Below, piece by piece: positions 8,612 through 16,653 of a stretch of 64,000 bases of DNA. The stretch comes from Rariglobus sp. (lineage in GTDB: Bacteria > Verrucomicrobiota > Verrucomicrobiia > Opitutales > Opitutaceae): NCBI GenBank assembly GCA_029266495.1, contig JAQSWS010000052.1:18634-82633 (forward strand), written 5' to 3'. Numbering within the stretch: the first letter of the stretch is position 1; each line of letters begins with the position of its first letter. The notes beneath the pieces were generated by a model. The model ran no database searches, was not told where the DNA came from, and worked only from the letters and a program-made list of their open reading frames with translations. A program made the position numbers and the translations under genes.

Positions 8612-9706
8612 TCAAAGTCCCAACCGCTTGATGATCCGCGCCTTGATGCCGTCCCTGCCCCGGGCGTCCACCTCCCGGTTCAAGTGGCGCCGGCCGATGT
8701 CCGCAATGAGGCCCATCACAAAACCCGCCCGCACGACAAAGGAGCCGCCGTCGGGCACCGCCACCACCGCGAGCTCGGCAAACGGATCATTCATGTTGGT
8801 GAACACCACCTGGCGCTCGCCGTCGCTGCGTTCGTTGCGCAGTTCAACAAGGCCAAAGGTGCCGCACAGCCACCAGGAAAACGGGCGCTTCCAGTCGGGC
8901 AGCAGCCGCCGGCGGCGGGTGAGTGCGGAATCCACCGATTGGACGAATCGCCGGCGCACCCACAGGCGCTCGCCCGGCCACAGCGCATGGTCCACCGAGA
9001 CGGCGCTCTCGCCGATCACCGGCAGCGCGACCTCGGTTTTTCTCAACCGCACCGCATGGCCCCTGACCGCCAGCTGCGCCCAGCCGTAGTAAAGGCAGGC
9101 CGCCACCGCCAGCCAGCCGAACAAATAGGTGAAAAACACCGCGTAGATCAGCCCCTTGCCTTCCTTCCAGGCGATGCGCAGGTAATGCATCACCGCATAG
9201 TTTTCGGTCTTCAACTGCGACTGCTCCTGATCCAGCTCCTCCAGCTTCCGCTCCAACTCCGCCCGGACTCGTTCGCCCAGGACCACCTCGCGCTGCAACT
9301 CCACGATCCGCGTCTGCGTCTCCGTTTGCATCACCACGGTCTTCGCAAGCTGCGCATCGTGGGCGGCCTGCTGCTCCTTGTCGCCGATCAGACGCTCCAG
9401 CGTCCCCGCATCGAGTTCGCGCAGCGTCTTGAGCACCTTTTCGATCTGCTCCCCGCGCTGCTTCTGCGCCGCGAGCATCGCGGTGGCGACGTTCGTTTTC
9501 TGGCTGACCTCGGACAGCTCCGTCCGGAACTTGGCGCGATCGCCCTCGACTTGGGACATCCGCTTTGACCGGTGCTCCTCAAAGCCGGCGTGATCCTGCA
9601 CAAACAGCCACAAGGAATAGGTCACAAGTGTCAGCACGGCGATCAACACGGCCATGCCCAGCTTGCGGGCCAGTTTGGAAATGAAGGCTAAGGCGGGGTT
9701 TTCCAT
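8612..9706 (-). CDS. Membrane-anchored coiled-coil protein of unknown function
   Basis: I do not recognise a named family. The 364-residue product has one N-terminal membrane segment (about residues 17-36). A charged, Gln/Glu-rich helical region (about 45-175) reads as a periplasmic or cytoplasmic coiled coil. A second membrane segment lies near 185-210 (IYAVFFTYLFGWLAVAACLYYGW), followed by a soluble, mostly beta C-terminal domain with WPGERLWVRRRF and WWLCGTFGLVELR. It lies 52 bp upstream of uvrB in the same direction and is divergent from glutamate dehydrogenase. Confidence 0.72.
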   Translation of the reverse strand: MENPALAFISKLARKLGMAVLIAVLTLVTYSLWLFVQDHAGFEEHRSKRMSQVEGDRAKFRTELSEVSQKTNVATAMLAAQKQRGEQIEKVLKTLRELDAGTLERLIGDKEQQAAHDAQLAKTVVMQTETQTRIVELQREVVLGERVRAELERKLEELDQEQSQLKTENYAVMHYLRIAWKEGKGLIYAVFFTYLFGWLAVAACLYYGWAQLAVRGHAVRLRKTEVALPVIGESAVSVDHALWPGERLWVRRRFVQSVDSALTRRRRLLPDWKRPFSWWLCGTFGLVELRNERSDGERQVVFTNMNDPFAELAVVAVPDGGSFVVRAGFVMGLIADIGRRHLNREVDARGRDGIKARIIKRLGL

Positions 9707-9826
9707 CGGTGCGCCCGATCAAGCGATAAACGCCCGGGATTTCAACCGCCCATGCATGCGGTCCCCGAGATTTGCCATTCTGTTACAAGCGGGCACCGTG
9801 CAGACAACCCCCAGCCCCGTCTCCGC

Positions 9827-11101
9827 ATGTCCAAAGCCATCGTCTCATCCCTCTACGACTCGGACGTTTTCAAAATGGCGTGCCGCCAATTCGACCAGGC
9901 CGCCGACGCCATCAGCCTGCCCGAAGAGATCCGTGATCGCACCAAATATCCCCGCCGTTGCCTCGCCGTCGCCCTGCCCATCAAACGCGACGACGGCACC
10001 GTGACCGTTTTTGAAGGCTACCGGGTGCAACACAACCTTTCGACCGGCCCGGCCAAGGGCGGCATCCGTTTTCACCAGGACGTCACGATTGGCGAGGTGG
10101 CCGCACTCTCGATGTGGATGAGCTGGAAATGTTCGCTTGCCGGCCTGCCCTACGGCGGTGCCAAGGGCGGCGTGATCGTCGATCCGCGCCAGCTCTCCGA
10201 GAGCGAGCTCGAAAGGCTCTCCCGCCGCTACATGCAGGAAATCGCCCCGTTCATCGGCCCGCACGTCGACGTGCCCGCGCCCGACGTGGGCACCAACGAA
10301 AAAATCATGGGCTGGATGATGGACACCTACTCCAATCATCTCGGCCGCAACGAACCCGCCTGCGTCACGGGCAAACCCATCTCGCTGGGCGGTTCGCAAG
10401 GCCGTCGCGAAGCGACCGGTGCAGGCGTCGCCTACCTCGTCAAACGCTACCTCGAAGATCTCAACATCCCAGTCGCCGGGGCGACCGTCGCGATCCAGGG
10501 CTTCGGCAACGTCGGCGGCGAAACCGCCCTCGCGCTCGCCGGCTACGGCGCGAAGATCATCGCGATTTCCGACTACACCACCGGCATTCACAATGCCCGC
10601 GGAATCGACGTGAAGAAGGCCCTCGCCTTTCTCCAGTCGCAAAAGGTCCTGCGCGACTTCGATGGCGGTGAAGCCATCACCAACGAACAGCTCCTCGGCC
10701 TCGATTGCACCGTTCTCGTGCCGGCCGCGCTCGAACGCGTCATCACCGCGGAGATCGCCGCCGGGTTGCGCTGCCGCGTGCTCGCCGAGGCCGCCAACGG
10801 TCCCACGACCTTCAGCGCCGACAAGATTCTTGAGCAACGCGGCGACATCGAGGTCATCCCCGACGTGCTCTGCAATGCCGGCGGCGTCATCGTCTCCTAC
10901 TTCGAGTGGCTGCAAAACCTGCAAAACTTCTACTGGGACCGGGACGAGGTCCTGCAAAAGCTGTTCGTCATCCTCGATCGCGCGAAATCATCGGTCGAAT
11001 ACCAGAAGCGTAAATTCAAATTCAGCCGCCGCCTCGCCGCGCTCACGCTCGGCATCCAGCGCGTCGCCGAGGCCAAGCAGAGCCGGGGACTTTTCCCTTA
11101 A
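9827..11101 (+). CDS. Glu/Leu/Phe/Val dehydrogenase family protein, likely glutamate dehydrogenase
   Basis: It catalyses reversible oxidative deamination of glutamate to 2-oxoglutarate and ammonia with NAD(P). The 424-residue product has GPAKGGIRFH, the catalytic-lysine motif PYGGAKGGVIVDPR, GPHVDVPAPDVGTN with the catalytic Asp, the Rossmann motif VAIQGFGNVG, and NAGGVIVSYFEW. Length matches hexameric GluDH of about 420 residues. ATG 9827 (MSKAIVSSLYDSDVF) was preferred over a start 25 codons upstream. Codon use matches the neighbours. It is a single gene with a divergent neighbour; an AT-rich hairpin follows the stop. Confidence 0.93.
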   Translation: MSKAIVSSLYDSDVFKMACRQFDQAADAISLPEEIRDRTKYPRRCLAVALPIKRDDGTVTVFEGYRVQHNLSTGPAKGGIRFHQDVTIGEVAALSMWMSWKCSLAGLPYGGAKGGVIVDPRQLSESELERLSRRYMQEIAPFIGPHVDVPAPDVGTNEKIMGWMMDTYSNHLGRNEPACVTGKPISLGGSQGRREATGAGVAYLVKRYLEDLNIPVAGATVAIQGFGNVGGETALALAGYGAKIIAISDYTTGIHNARGIDVKKALAFLQSQKVLRDFDGGEAITNEQLLGLDCTVLVPAALERVITAEIAAGLRCRVLAEAANGPTTFSADKILEQRGDIEVIPDVLCNAGGVIVSYFEWLQNLQNFYWDRDEVLQKLFVILDRAKSSVEYQKRKFKFSRRLAALTLGIQRVAEAKQSRGLFP

Positions 11102-11158
11102 TTCCACGTCCGGGGATTGCCCGGGGACGATCCAGTCAAATCGCTTGCAGGAAAAGTT

Positions 11159-11182
11159 AGTGTATCCAGATAAAGATACATT
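11159..11182. other. AT-rich hairpin between glutamate dehydrogenase and the sugar island
   Basis: Arms AGTGTATC and GATACATT (eight pairs, one G-T) are separated by 8 bases in an unusually AT-rich patch (about 11140-11215) in otherwise GC-rich DNA. It could end gdh transcription or be an operator or promoter element for the glycosyltransferase operon starting at 11350. There is no U-run, so a classical terminator is unlikely. Confidence 0.3.
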
Positions 11183-11349
11183 AATTGCAAACAGCTGAAT
11201 AAAAACAAAAAGCACGCGGACTTCCCCGGCAACGCTGTTGGTCGAAAACAAGACACAGGCGGTCCGTCCCCGCAGCGAGGCGTCGGTAAGACGCCCGTAA
11301 AAATGCATCCGTGCGGGAACCCGGCAGGGTGATTCCTGACCGTCTTTTA

Positions 11350-12660
11350 ATGTCTTCCTCTTTTTCCTCCTCACCCGTCGCATTTGATTTCCTCCCTCCA
11401 CCCGGTCCTCCGGAAAAACAGCCGGCGCGGCCGCGATCTGCGGAGCGGCACACCGCCCTCCTCGAAAAGCAGATTCCGCTCATCGCCATCTGTCATCTGA
11501 GCTGGGACTGGGTATGGCAGCGCCCCCAGCAGTTTCTCTCCCGCCTCGCCAAAAACCATCCGGTGCTCTTCGTGGAAACGCACCGCACCGAAACCCCGGT
11601 GGCCTTCACCCGCACTCGCACCGCCCGGGGTCATCCATCCGTCACCATCCTCGAAATCCACCTGCCGTCCGAGCATTGGTCCGATGGTTCGTATATCGAT
11701 CTTGAGCGCCGTCGCGTCCTGCAGGACCGCCTGGCGGGCGAGTTCGACGGGCGCTTCGATGGCGCCGTTCTCTGGTTCAACGACCCCATGGCCGTCACCG
11801 CCTATGCCGGTCGCCTGGGAGAGCGGATGATTGTCTATGACTGCATGGATGAACTCACCCAGTTTCACGGCGCCCCGGCGGAGTTGGTGAAGCGTGAACA
11901 CGAGCTCACCCTTCGCGCCGACGTCATTTTCTGCGGGGGCCGTGCGATGCGCGAAAAACGGCTTCCACTGAATGCCAACACCCACTTCTACGGCACCGGC
12001 GTCGATTGCGAACACTTCGGCGCGGCGCTGTCCGCCAGCCTGCCCGTCGATCCTGACGTCGCCGCCCTCCCGGGACCGGTGCTGGGTTATTTCGGCGTGG
12101 TGGATGAGCGCATTGATTACACACTCCTCGCCGCGCTCGCCGATGCGCAGCCAGACTGGAGCATCGCAATGGTCGGGCCCTTTGCCAAAATCGACCCGGC
12201 CCGACTCCCGCGCCGTCCCAATCTTCACTGGATGGGCGCGCGTCCTTACGAGCGGCTTCCCGCCATCACGAAAGGCTTTTCCGTATGCCTGATGCCCTTC
12301 GCGCTCAATGCCGCGACCGAATACATCAACCCGACCAAGGCGCTTGAATACATGGCGGCCGGGCGCCCCGTGGTTTCAACCGCGATCAACGAAGTTCGCA
12401 CCAACTTCAGCGCCGTCTCCCGCATCGCCCGCAGCCACGAGGAGTTCATCAAAATGTGCCGGCGCGAGATCCGCTCGCCTTCCCGCCTCCGTGTTCAGCG
12501 CGGACTCAAGCTCGCGGCCGAAAACACCTGGGAGGCGATTGCCGCCCGGATGGACGGCCACATCGAAGCGGTCCTGGCGCGGCAGTCCAAAGCCCGCGCC
12601 ACCACCGTTTCGTCCCCGGCGCCGCTGCCTCTTCCCAACAACCAGCCCGCGTATGTTTGA
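11350..12660 (+). CDS. GT-B type glycosyltransferase, first gene of the glf island
   Basis: The 436-residue cytoplasmic protein has an N-terminal acceptor domain beginning CHLSWDWVWQRPQQFLSRLA, a segment seen in glycosyltransferases placed next to UDP-galactopyranose mutase genes. Its C-terminal nucleotide-sugar domain contains YINPTKALEYMAAGRPVVST, the GT4-like donor-binding motif. It probably adds a sugar, perhaps galactofuranose, to a polysaccharide or glycolipid (inference from glf). ATG 11350 (MSSSFSSSP) was preferred over an ATG 13 codons upstream. Its stop overlaps the start of glf by 8 bp, indicating translational coupling. Confidence 0.85.
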   Translation: MSSSFSSSPVAFDFLPPPGPPEKQPARPRSAERHTALLEKQIPLIAICHLSWDWVWQRPQQFLSRLAKNHPVLFVETHRTETPVAFTRTRTARGHPSVTILEIHLPSEHWSDGSYIDLERRRVLQDRLAGEFDGRFDGAVLWFNDPMAVTAYAGRLGERMIVYDCMDELTQFHGAPAELVKREHELTLRADVIFCGGRAMREKRLPLNANTHFYGTGVDCEHFGAALSASLPVDPDVAALPGPVLGYFGVVDERIDYTLLAALADAQPDWSIAMVGPFAKIDPARLPRRPNLHWMGARPYERLPAITKGFSVCLMPFALNAATEYINPTKALEYMAAGRPVVSTAINEVRTNFSAVSRIARSHEEFIKMCRREIRSPSRLRVQRGLKLAAENTWEAIAARMDGHIEAVLARQSKARATTVSSPAPLPLPNNQPAYV

Positions 12661-13771
12661 TTACCTTATCGTCGGGGCGGGCTTCGCCGGCAGCGTGCTG
12701 GCCGAACGCCTCGCCCGCGGCCTCAACAAGCGCGTGCTCATCGTGGACAAACGCGCCCACATTGGCGGCAACGCCTATGACTGCCACGACGAGCACGGCA
12801 TCCTGGTTCACCGCTACGGCCCGCACATCTTCCACACCAACTCGGCGGACATCTTCGACTACCTCTCGCGCTTCACCGAGTGGCGGCAATACCAGCATCG
12901 CGTGCGGGCCTGCGTCGACGGCCGCCTTGTGCCGATCCCCATCAATCTCGACACGATCAACACCCTCTACGGCCTCAGCCTCGATCCGTCCGGCATGCGC
13001 GAGTTCCTCGCGGCGGTCGCCGAGAAGCGCGATCCGGTCGTCACCTCCGAGGACGTGGTCCTGAACGGCGTCGGCCGCGAGCTCTACGAAAAATTCTTCC
13101 GCGGCTACACTCGCAAGCAATGGGGCCTCGATCCCTCCGAACTCGACGCGCAGGTCACCGCCCGTGTTCCCGTCCGCCTCAACCGCGACGACCGCTACTT
13201 CACGGATTCCTATCAGGCGATGCCCGCGCGCGGCTTTACCCACCTGTTCGGCAACATGCTCGATCACCCGAAGATCAAGATCATGCTCAACACCGATTAT
13301 CGCGAAGTGCGCGACATGATCTCCTTCGATCAGCTCATCTTCACCGGCCCGGTGGACGAGTTTTTCGACTACCGGTTTGGAAAGCTTCCCTACCGCTGCC
13401 TCGAATTCAAACACGAGACCCATCACCGTCCTGTTTTTCAGGATGCCCCCGTGGTGAATTACCCCAACGAGTATGCCTACACGCGCGTCACCGAATTCAA
13501 ATATCTGACCGGGCAGGCCCATCCGTTCACCAGCATCGTTTACGAATATCCCCGCGCCGATGGTGATCCCTATTACCCGATCCCGCGCCCGGACAACGCC
13601 GCGCTCTACAAAAAATACCAGGCGCTCGCCGGGGAGACCCCGGACGTTCACTTCGTCGGACGCCTCGCAACCTACCGTTACTACAACATGGACCAGGTGG
13701 TAGGCCAGGCTCTCACGTTATTCTCGAAACTATCCGGCGTGAAACGGGTCGAGGCGATGGCCCTCGCCTGA
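12653..13771 (+). CDS. glf: UDP-galactopyranose mutase
   Basis: Glf interconverts UDP-galactopyranose and UDP-galactofuranose using reduced FAD. The 372-residue product opens with the FAD motif DYLIVGAGFAGSVLAERLA and continues with KRAHIGGNAYD, GPHIFHT, FFRGYTRKQWG, RVPVRLNRDDRYF and the C-terminal FAD-contact segment FVGRLATYRYYNMDQVVGQ. All are diagnostic. Length is standard. It overlaps the upstream glycosyltransferase by 8 bp and is followed after 32 bp by the GH2 gene, so a furanosidic galactose product is expected from this operon. Confidence 0.97.
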   Translation: MFDYLIVGAGFAGSVLAERLARGLNKRVLIVDKRAHIGGNAYDCHDEHGILVHRYGPHIFHTNSADIFDYLSRFTEWRQYQHRVRACVDGRLVPIPINLDTINTLYGLSLDPSGMREFLAAVAEKRDPVVTSEDVVLNGVGRELYEKFFRGYTRKQWGLDPSELDAQVTARVPVRLNRDDRYFTDSYQAMPARGFTHLFGNMLDHPKIKIMLNTDYREVRDMISFDQLIFTGPVDEFFDYRFGKLPYRCLEFKHETHHRPVFQDAPVVNYPNEYAYTRVTEFKYLTGQAHPFTSIVYEYPRADGDPYYPIPRPDNAALYKKYQALAGETPDVHFVGRLATYRYYNMDQVVGQALTLFSKLSGVKRVEAMALA

Positions 13772-13803
13772 GTCCGCCGTTAACGCCGCCCGTTTCTCCC
13801 GTC

Positions 13804-16635
13804 ATGTTTCCGTGCTCCTCCATTCCCCGGCCCGAATACCCGCGACCCGAACGTCAGCGGGGTCGGATTGAAGGGATGGACTGGATCAACCTCAACGGTC
13901 CCTGGCAATTTCGCTTCGACCTGCATCGCGCCGGCATCGAGGAAAACTGGGCCGCCCCCGGCGGCGGGGACTGGCGCGAACAGATTATCGTCCCCTTTTG
14001 CTGGGAGTCCCTCGCCGCGTGGGGCGAAGGCGACGCCGCCGGCAATGACAACTACTACTCCACCCGGCCCTTTATCGATCCGGTGGAAGTCACCCGGGAA
14101 AACCACCGTCACGCCCCCCGCTACGAGGTCGGCTGGTATCGGCGGCGCATCGAAATTCCCAACACGCCCGCCTGGCGGAAAAAACGCGTCATCCTCACCA
14201 TCGGCGCGGCGGATTTTTTCACCGATTGCTGGTGCAACGGCGTTCACCTTGGACGCCATGAAGGGGGCTATGTGCCCTTCGAGTTCGATATCACGGACAC
14301 CCTCCCCGCAGCGGGGGCAGGCGAACCACGCCAGGCGTTGATCGTCATCCGGGTCGAAGATCCGATGGACAATCACGAGCAGCCTGTCGGCAAACAATGG
14401 GGCTGGTATACCACCACCAGCGGCATCTGGCAGACCGTCTTCATCGAACCGCGCTCGCCCGCGCATATCGAGTCGTTCCGCATCGTTCCCAACATCGACA
14501 AAAGCGAAGTGCACTTCGAGGTCTTCTGCGAGGGATCCGAAGGCGACGCCGATGTCTCGATCGAGATCATTCCGCCCGAAGCGCCCCCGCACACCCTGAT
14601 GCTCACGAGCCAGGGCTCGACCGCCAACGGCTGCACGGAACTTCATCCATTGTCCTTGTGGGATCCCGGAGACCCCAAGCTCTACCCGATCATCATCCGG
14701 TTGCGCCATCCCGACGGGCATGTGCTCGACGAGGTGCGCAGCTACTTCGGCATGCGCAAAATCAGCACCGCGCCCGCCACCGACGCCGACGCTCCGGGCA
14801 TGCTTTGCCTCAATAACAAACCCATCTACCTGCGAGGCGCCCTCCATCAGTCCTATTATCCCGACGGCGTCTACACCGCCCGTGACGCATCGGTCCTGCG
14901 CGATGACATCGACTTCGCCCGCAAGGCGGGCTTCGACTTCCTGCGCATCCACATCAAGCTCGATGACCCCCTCGTCCTCTACTACGCGGACACGCTGGGC
15001 ATCCTCCTGATGCAGGACTTTCCGAACTTCGGCGAAGGCGGCGACACGCCCACCGGACGCCGGCGCTTCGAGGAGATGATGCGCCTCGGCTTCAAGCGCG
15101 ACTTCAACCACCCGTCGATCATCTCCTGGTGCATTTTCAACGAGACCTGGGGCTTCGGCGGACAGACCGAGCTGATGAAAATCATCACTCCGCACATGTC
15201 GGCGAAGAACATCCAGAACGCCGTCGAAAAAATCGCCAACACCCCTTCGTTCAAATGGGTCCATGAGATGTGGACCCTTGCCAAGTCGATCGACCCGACC
15301 CGCCTCATCGAGGACATGAGCGTGGTCGTCTGGGAACACCTCGCCGCCTACGGTCACGTCGACACCGACATCAATTCCTGGCATTTCTACATCGACGATT
15401 ATTATCGCGCCAAGGCTCACATCGAAAACGTCGTGGCCCAAACCTACAAGGGTTCGAATTTCAATTACATCGAGGGTTACACCCAGAGTGGCGCCCCGCT
15501 CATCAACAGCGAATATGGCGGCGTCGGCGCGCTCGACGGCAACGTCGATGTCAGCTGGAGCTTCAAGTTTCTCACCAACGAGCTCCGCCGCCACAGCCAG
15601 CTCTCCGCCTACATTTACACCGAGCTCACCGACGTCGAATGGGAACACAACGGCTTCCTCAATTACGACCGTTCCCCCAAGGAATTCGGCTACGTGCCCA
15701 CGCTGGTCAATCAGGGCGACGTCCTGCCGATCAACGCCGCGCCCATCAGCCGCGTCGCCCCCGGCGATTCGGTCGAGGTCGAGGTGCTCTCCTCCCACTT
15801 CTCGCGCCGGCGGCGCGAGGGTGTCACCTTCCACTGGCTTTACTCCGGGATCGACACCTTGGGCACGCATCATCCCCAACTCATGCGCGGCAGCACCAAA
15901 ATCCCCTTCACCCACCATCGTGTGGAGCTCGCGCGCCGCCTCACCCTGCCGGTCCCTGCCGAGCCGATGCTCTGCACGCTCTCCGTCGCCGCCGTCACGG
16001 CCGACGGGCAGCCCGTCTGCGGGAACTTCATTCAACACCTGGTGGGCGACGGTCCGCCTCCGTTGCGCGAGGACCGGGACAACACGCTCGTTCTCCGGCA
16101 ACCGATCCACGGCTGGCACGCCGCGGAATGGAGCAACGGCATGATCACGCCGGAGGACGCCCGGGAACGCGGTCTTTGCTTTGGCAACGGCCACGGTTTT
16201 TTCGAATGGCATTTCGAGGATGCCGCCCTGCTGCGGATCGGTCATGCGCAGCGTCTGCGACTGCTATGCGAGGTCTCCGCGAGGCGCGACGACACACCAC
16301 AAACCGGGACCCAGCGCTTTCCCACCCGGTTCGAGCTGCTCGTCAATGACCTGCCGGTGCACCGGGCATTGCTGCCCGATCACCCCCACGACACGCGCGG
16401 TTCGCTCAGTTACCTGCGCGGCGGCCGTGGAGGCTATGGTTACCTCATGCGCACCTCGATCGAGGATGACCTTCTCCAGCGCGTCGCCGGATCCGTCTCG
16501 GAAGAAGGCGTGCTGCGCCTCCGCTGTGCGGTTCCCGCCGGCACCGCACCGTGCGGCGGCCTCACCATCTACGATCACGACTGCGGACGGTTCCCAATCG
16601 GCCCCACGCTGGTCATCGAATGGGAACGAGGTTGA
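13804..16635 (+). CDS. Glycoside hydrolase family 2 protein (beta-galactosidase/glucuronidase-like)
   Basis: The 943-residue protein has the GH2 order: a jelly-roll sugar-binding domain (about 25-220; NLNGPWQFRFD, WYRRRIEIP), an immunoglobulin-like domain (about 225-315), a TIM barrel (about 320-620), then a C-terminal beta region. The acid/base Glu447 is in WCIFNETWGFG and the nucleophile Glu570 in INSEYGG; both are intact. No signal peptide is visible, so it is probably cytoplasmic, unusual for polymer degradation. It sits between glf and the GH1::RmlD gene in the same direction (gaps 32 and 18 bp), which suggests a role in building or editing a glycan. The exact substrate cannot be called. 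Confidence 0.88.
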   Translation: MFPCSSIPRPEYPRPERQRGRIEGMDWINLNGPWQFRFDLHRAGIEENWAAPGGGDWREQIIVPFCWESLAAWGEGDAAGNDNYYSTRPFIDPVEVTRENHRHAPRYEVGWYRRRIEIPNTPAWRKKRVILTIGAADFFTDCWCNGVHLGRHEGGYVPFEFDITDTLPAAGAGEPRQALIVIRVEDPMDNHEQPVGKQWGWYTTTSGIWQTVFIEPRSPAHIESFRIVPNIDKSEVHFEVFCEGSEGDADVSIEIIPPEAPPHTLMLTSQGSTANGCTELHPLSLWDPGDPKLYPIIIRLRHPDGHVLDEVRSYFGMRKISTAPATDADAPGMLCLNNKPIYLRGALHQSYYPDGVYTARDASVLRDDIDFARKAGFDFLRIHIKLDDPLVLYYADTLGILLMQDFPNFGEGGDTPTGRRRFEEMMRLGFKRDFNHPSIISWCIFNETWGFGGQTELMKIITPHMSAKNIQNAVEKIANTPSFKWVHEMWTLAKSIDPTRLIEDMSVVVWEHLAAYGHVDTDINSWHFYIDDYYRAKAHIENVVAQTYKGSNFNYIEGYTQSGAPLINSEYGGVGALDGNVDVSWSFKFLTNELRRHSQLSAYIYTELTDVEWEHNGFLNYDRSPKEFGYVPTLVNQGDVLPINAAPISRVAPGDSVEVEVLSSHFSRRRREGVTFHWLYSGIDTLGTHHPQLMRGSTKIPFTHHRVELARRLTLPVPAEPMLCTLSVAAVTADGQPVCGNFIQHLVGDGPPPLREDRDNTLVLRQPIHGWHAAEWSNGMITPEDARERGLCFGNGHGFFEWHFEDAALLRIGHAQRLRLLCEVSARRDDTPQTGTQRFPTRFELLVNDLPVHRALLPDHPHDTRGSLSYLRGGRGGYGYLMRTSIEDDLLQRVAGSVSEEGVLRLRCAVPAGTAPCGGLTIYDHDCGRFPIGPTLVIEWERG

Positions 16636-16653
16636 CGACGCCGGCTCGCCACC

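Noticed and set aside
13780..16245. Minus-strand open frame of 821 codons opposite the GH2 gene
   Set aside because: The GH2 frame has both catalytic Glu motifs and normal domain order; the antisense translation is Val/Gly/Asp-rich without recognisable domains.
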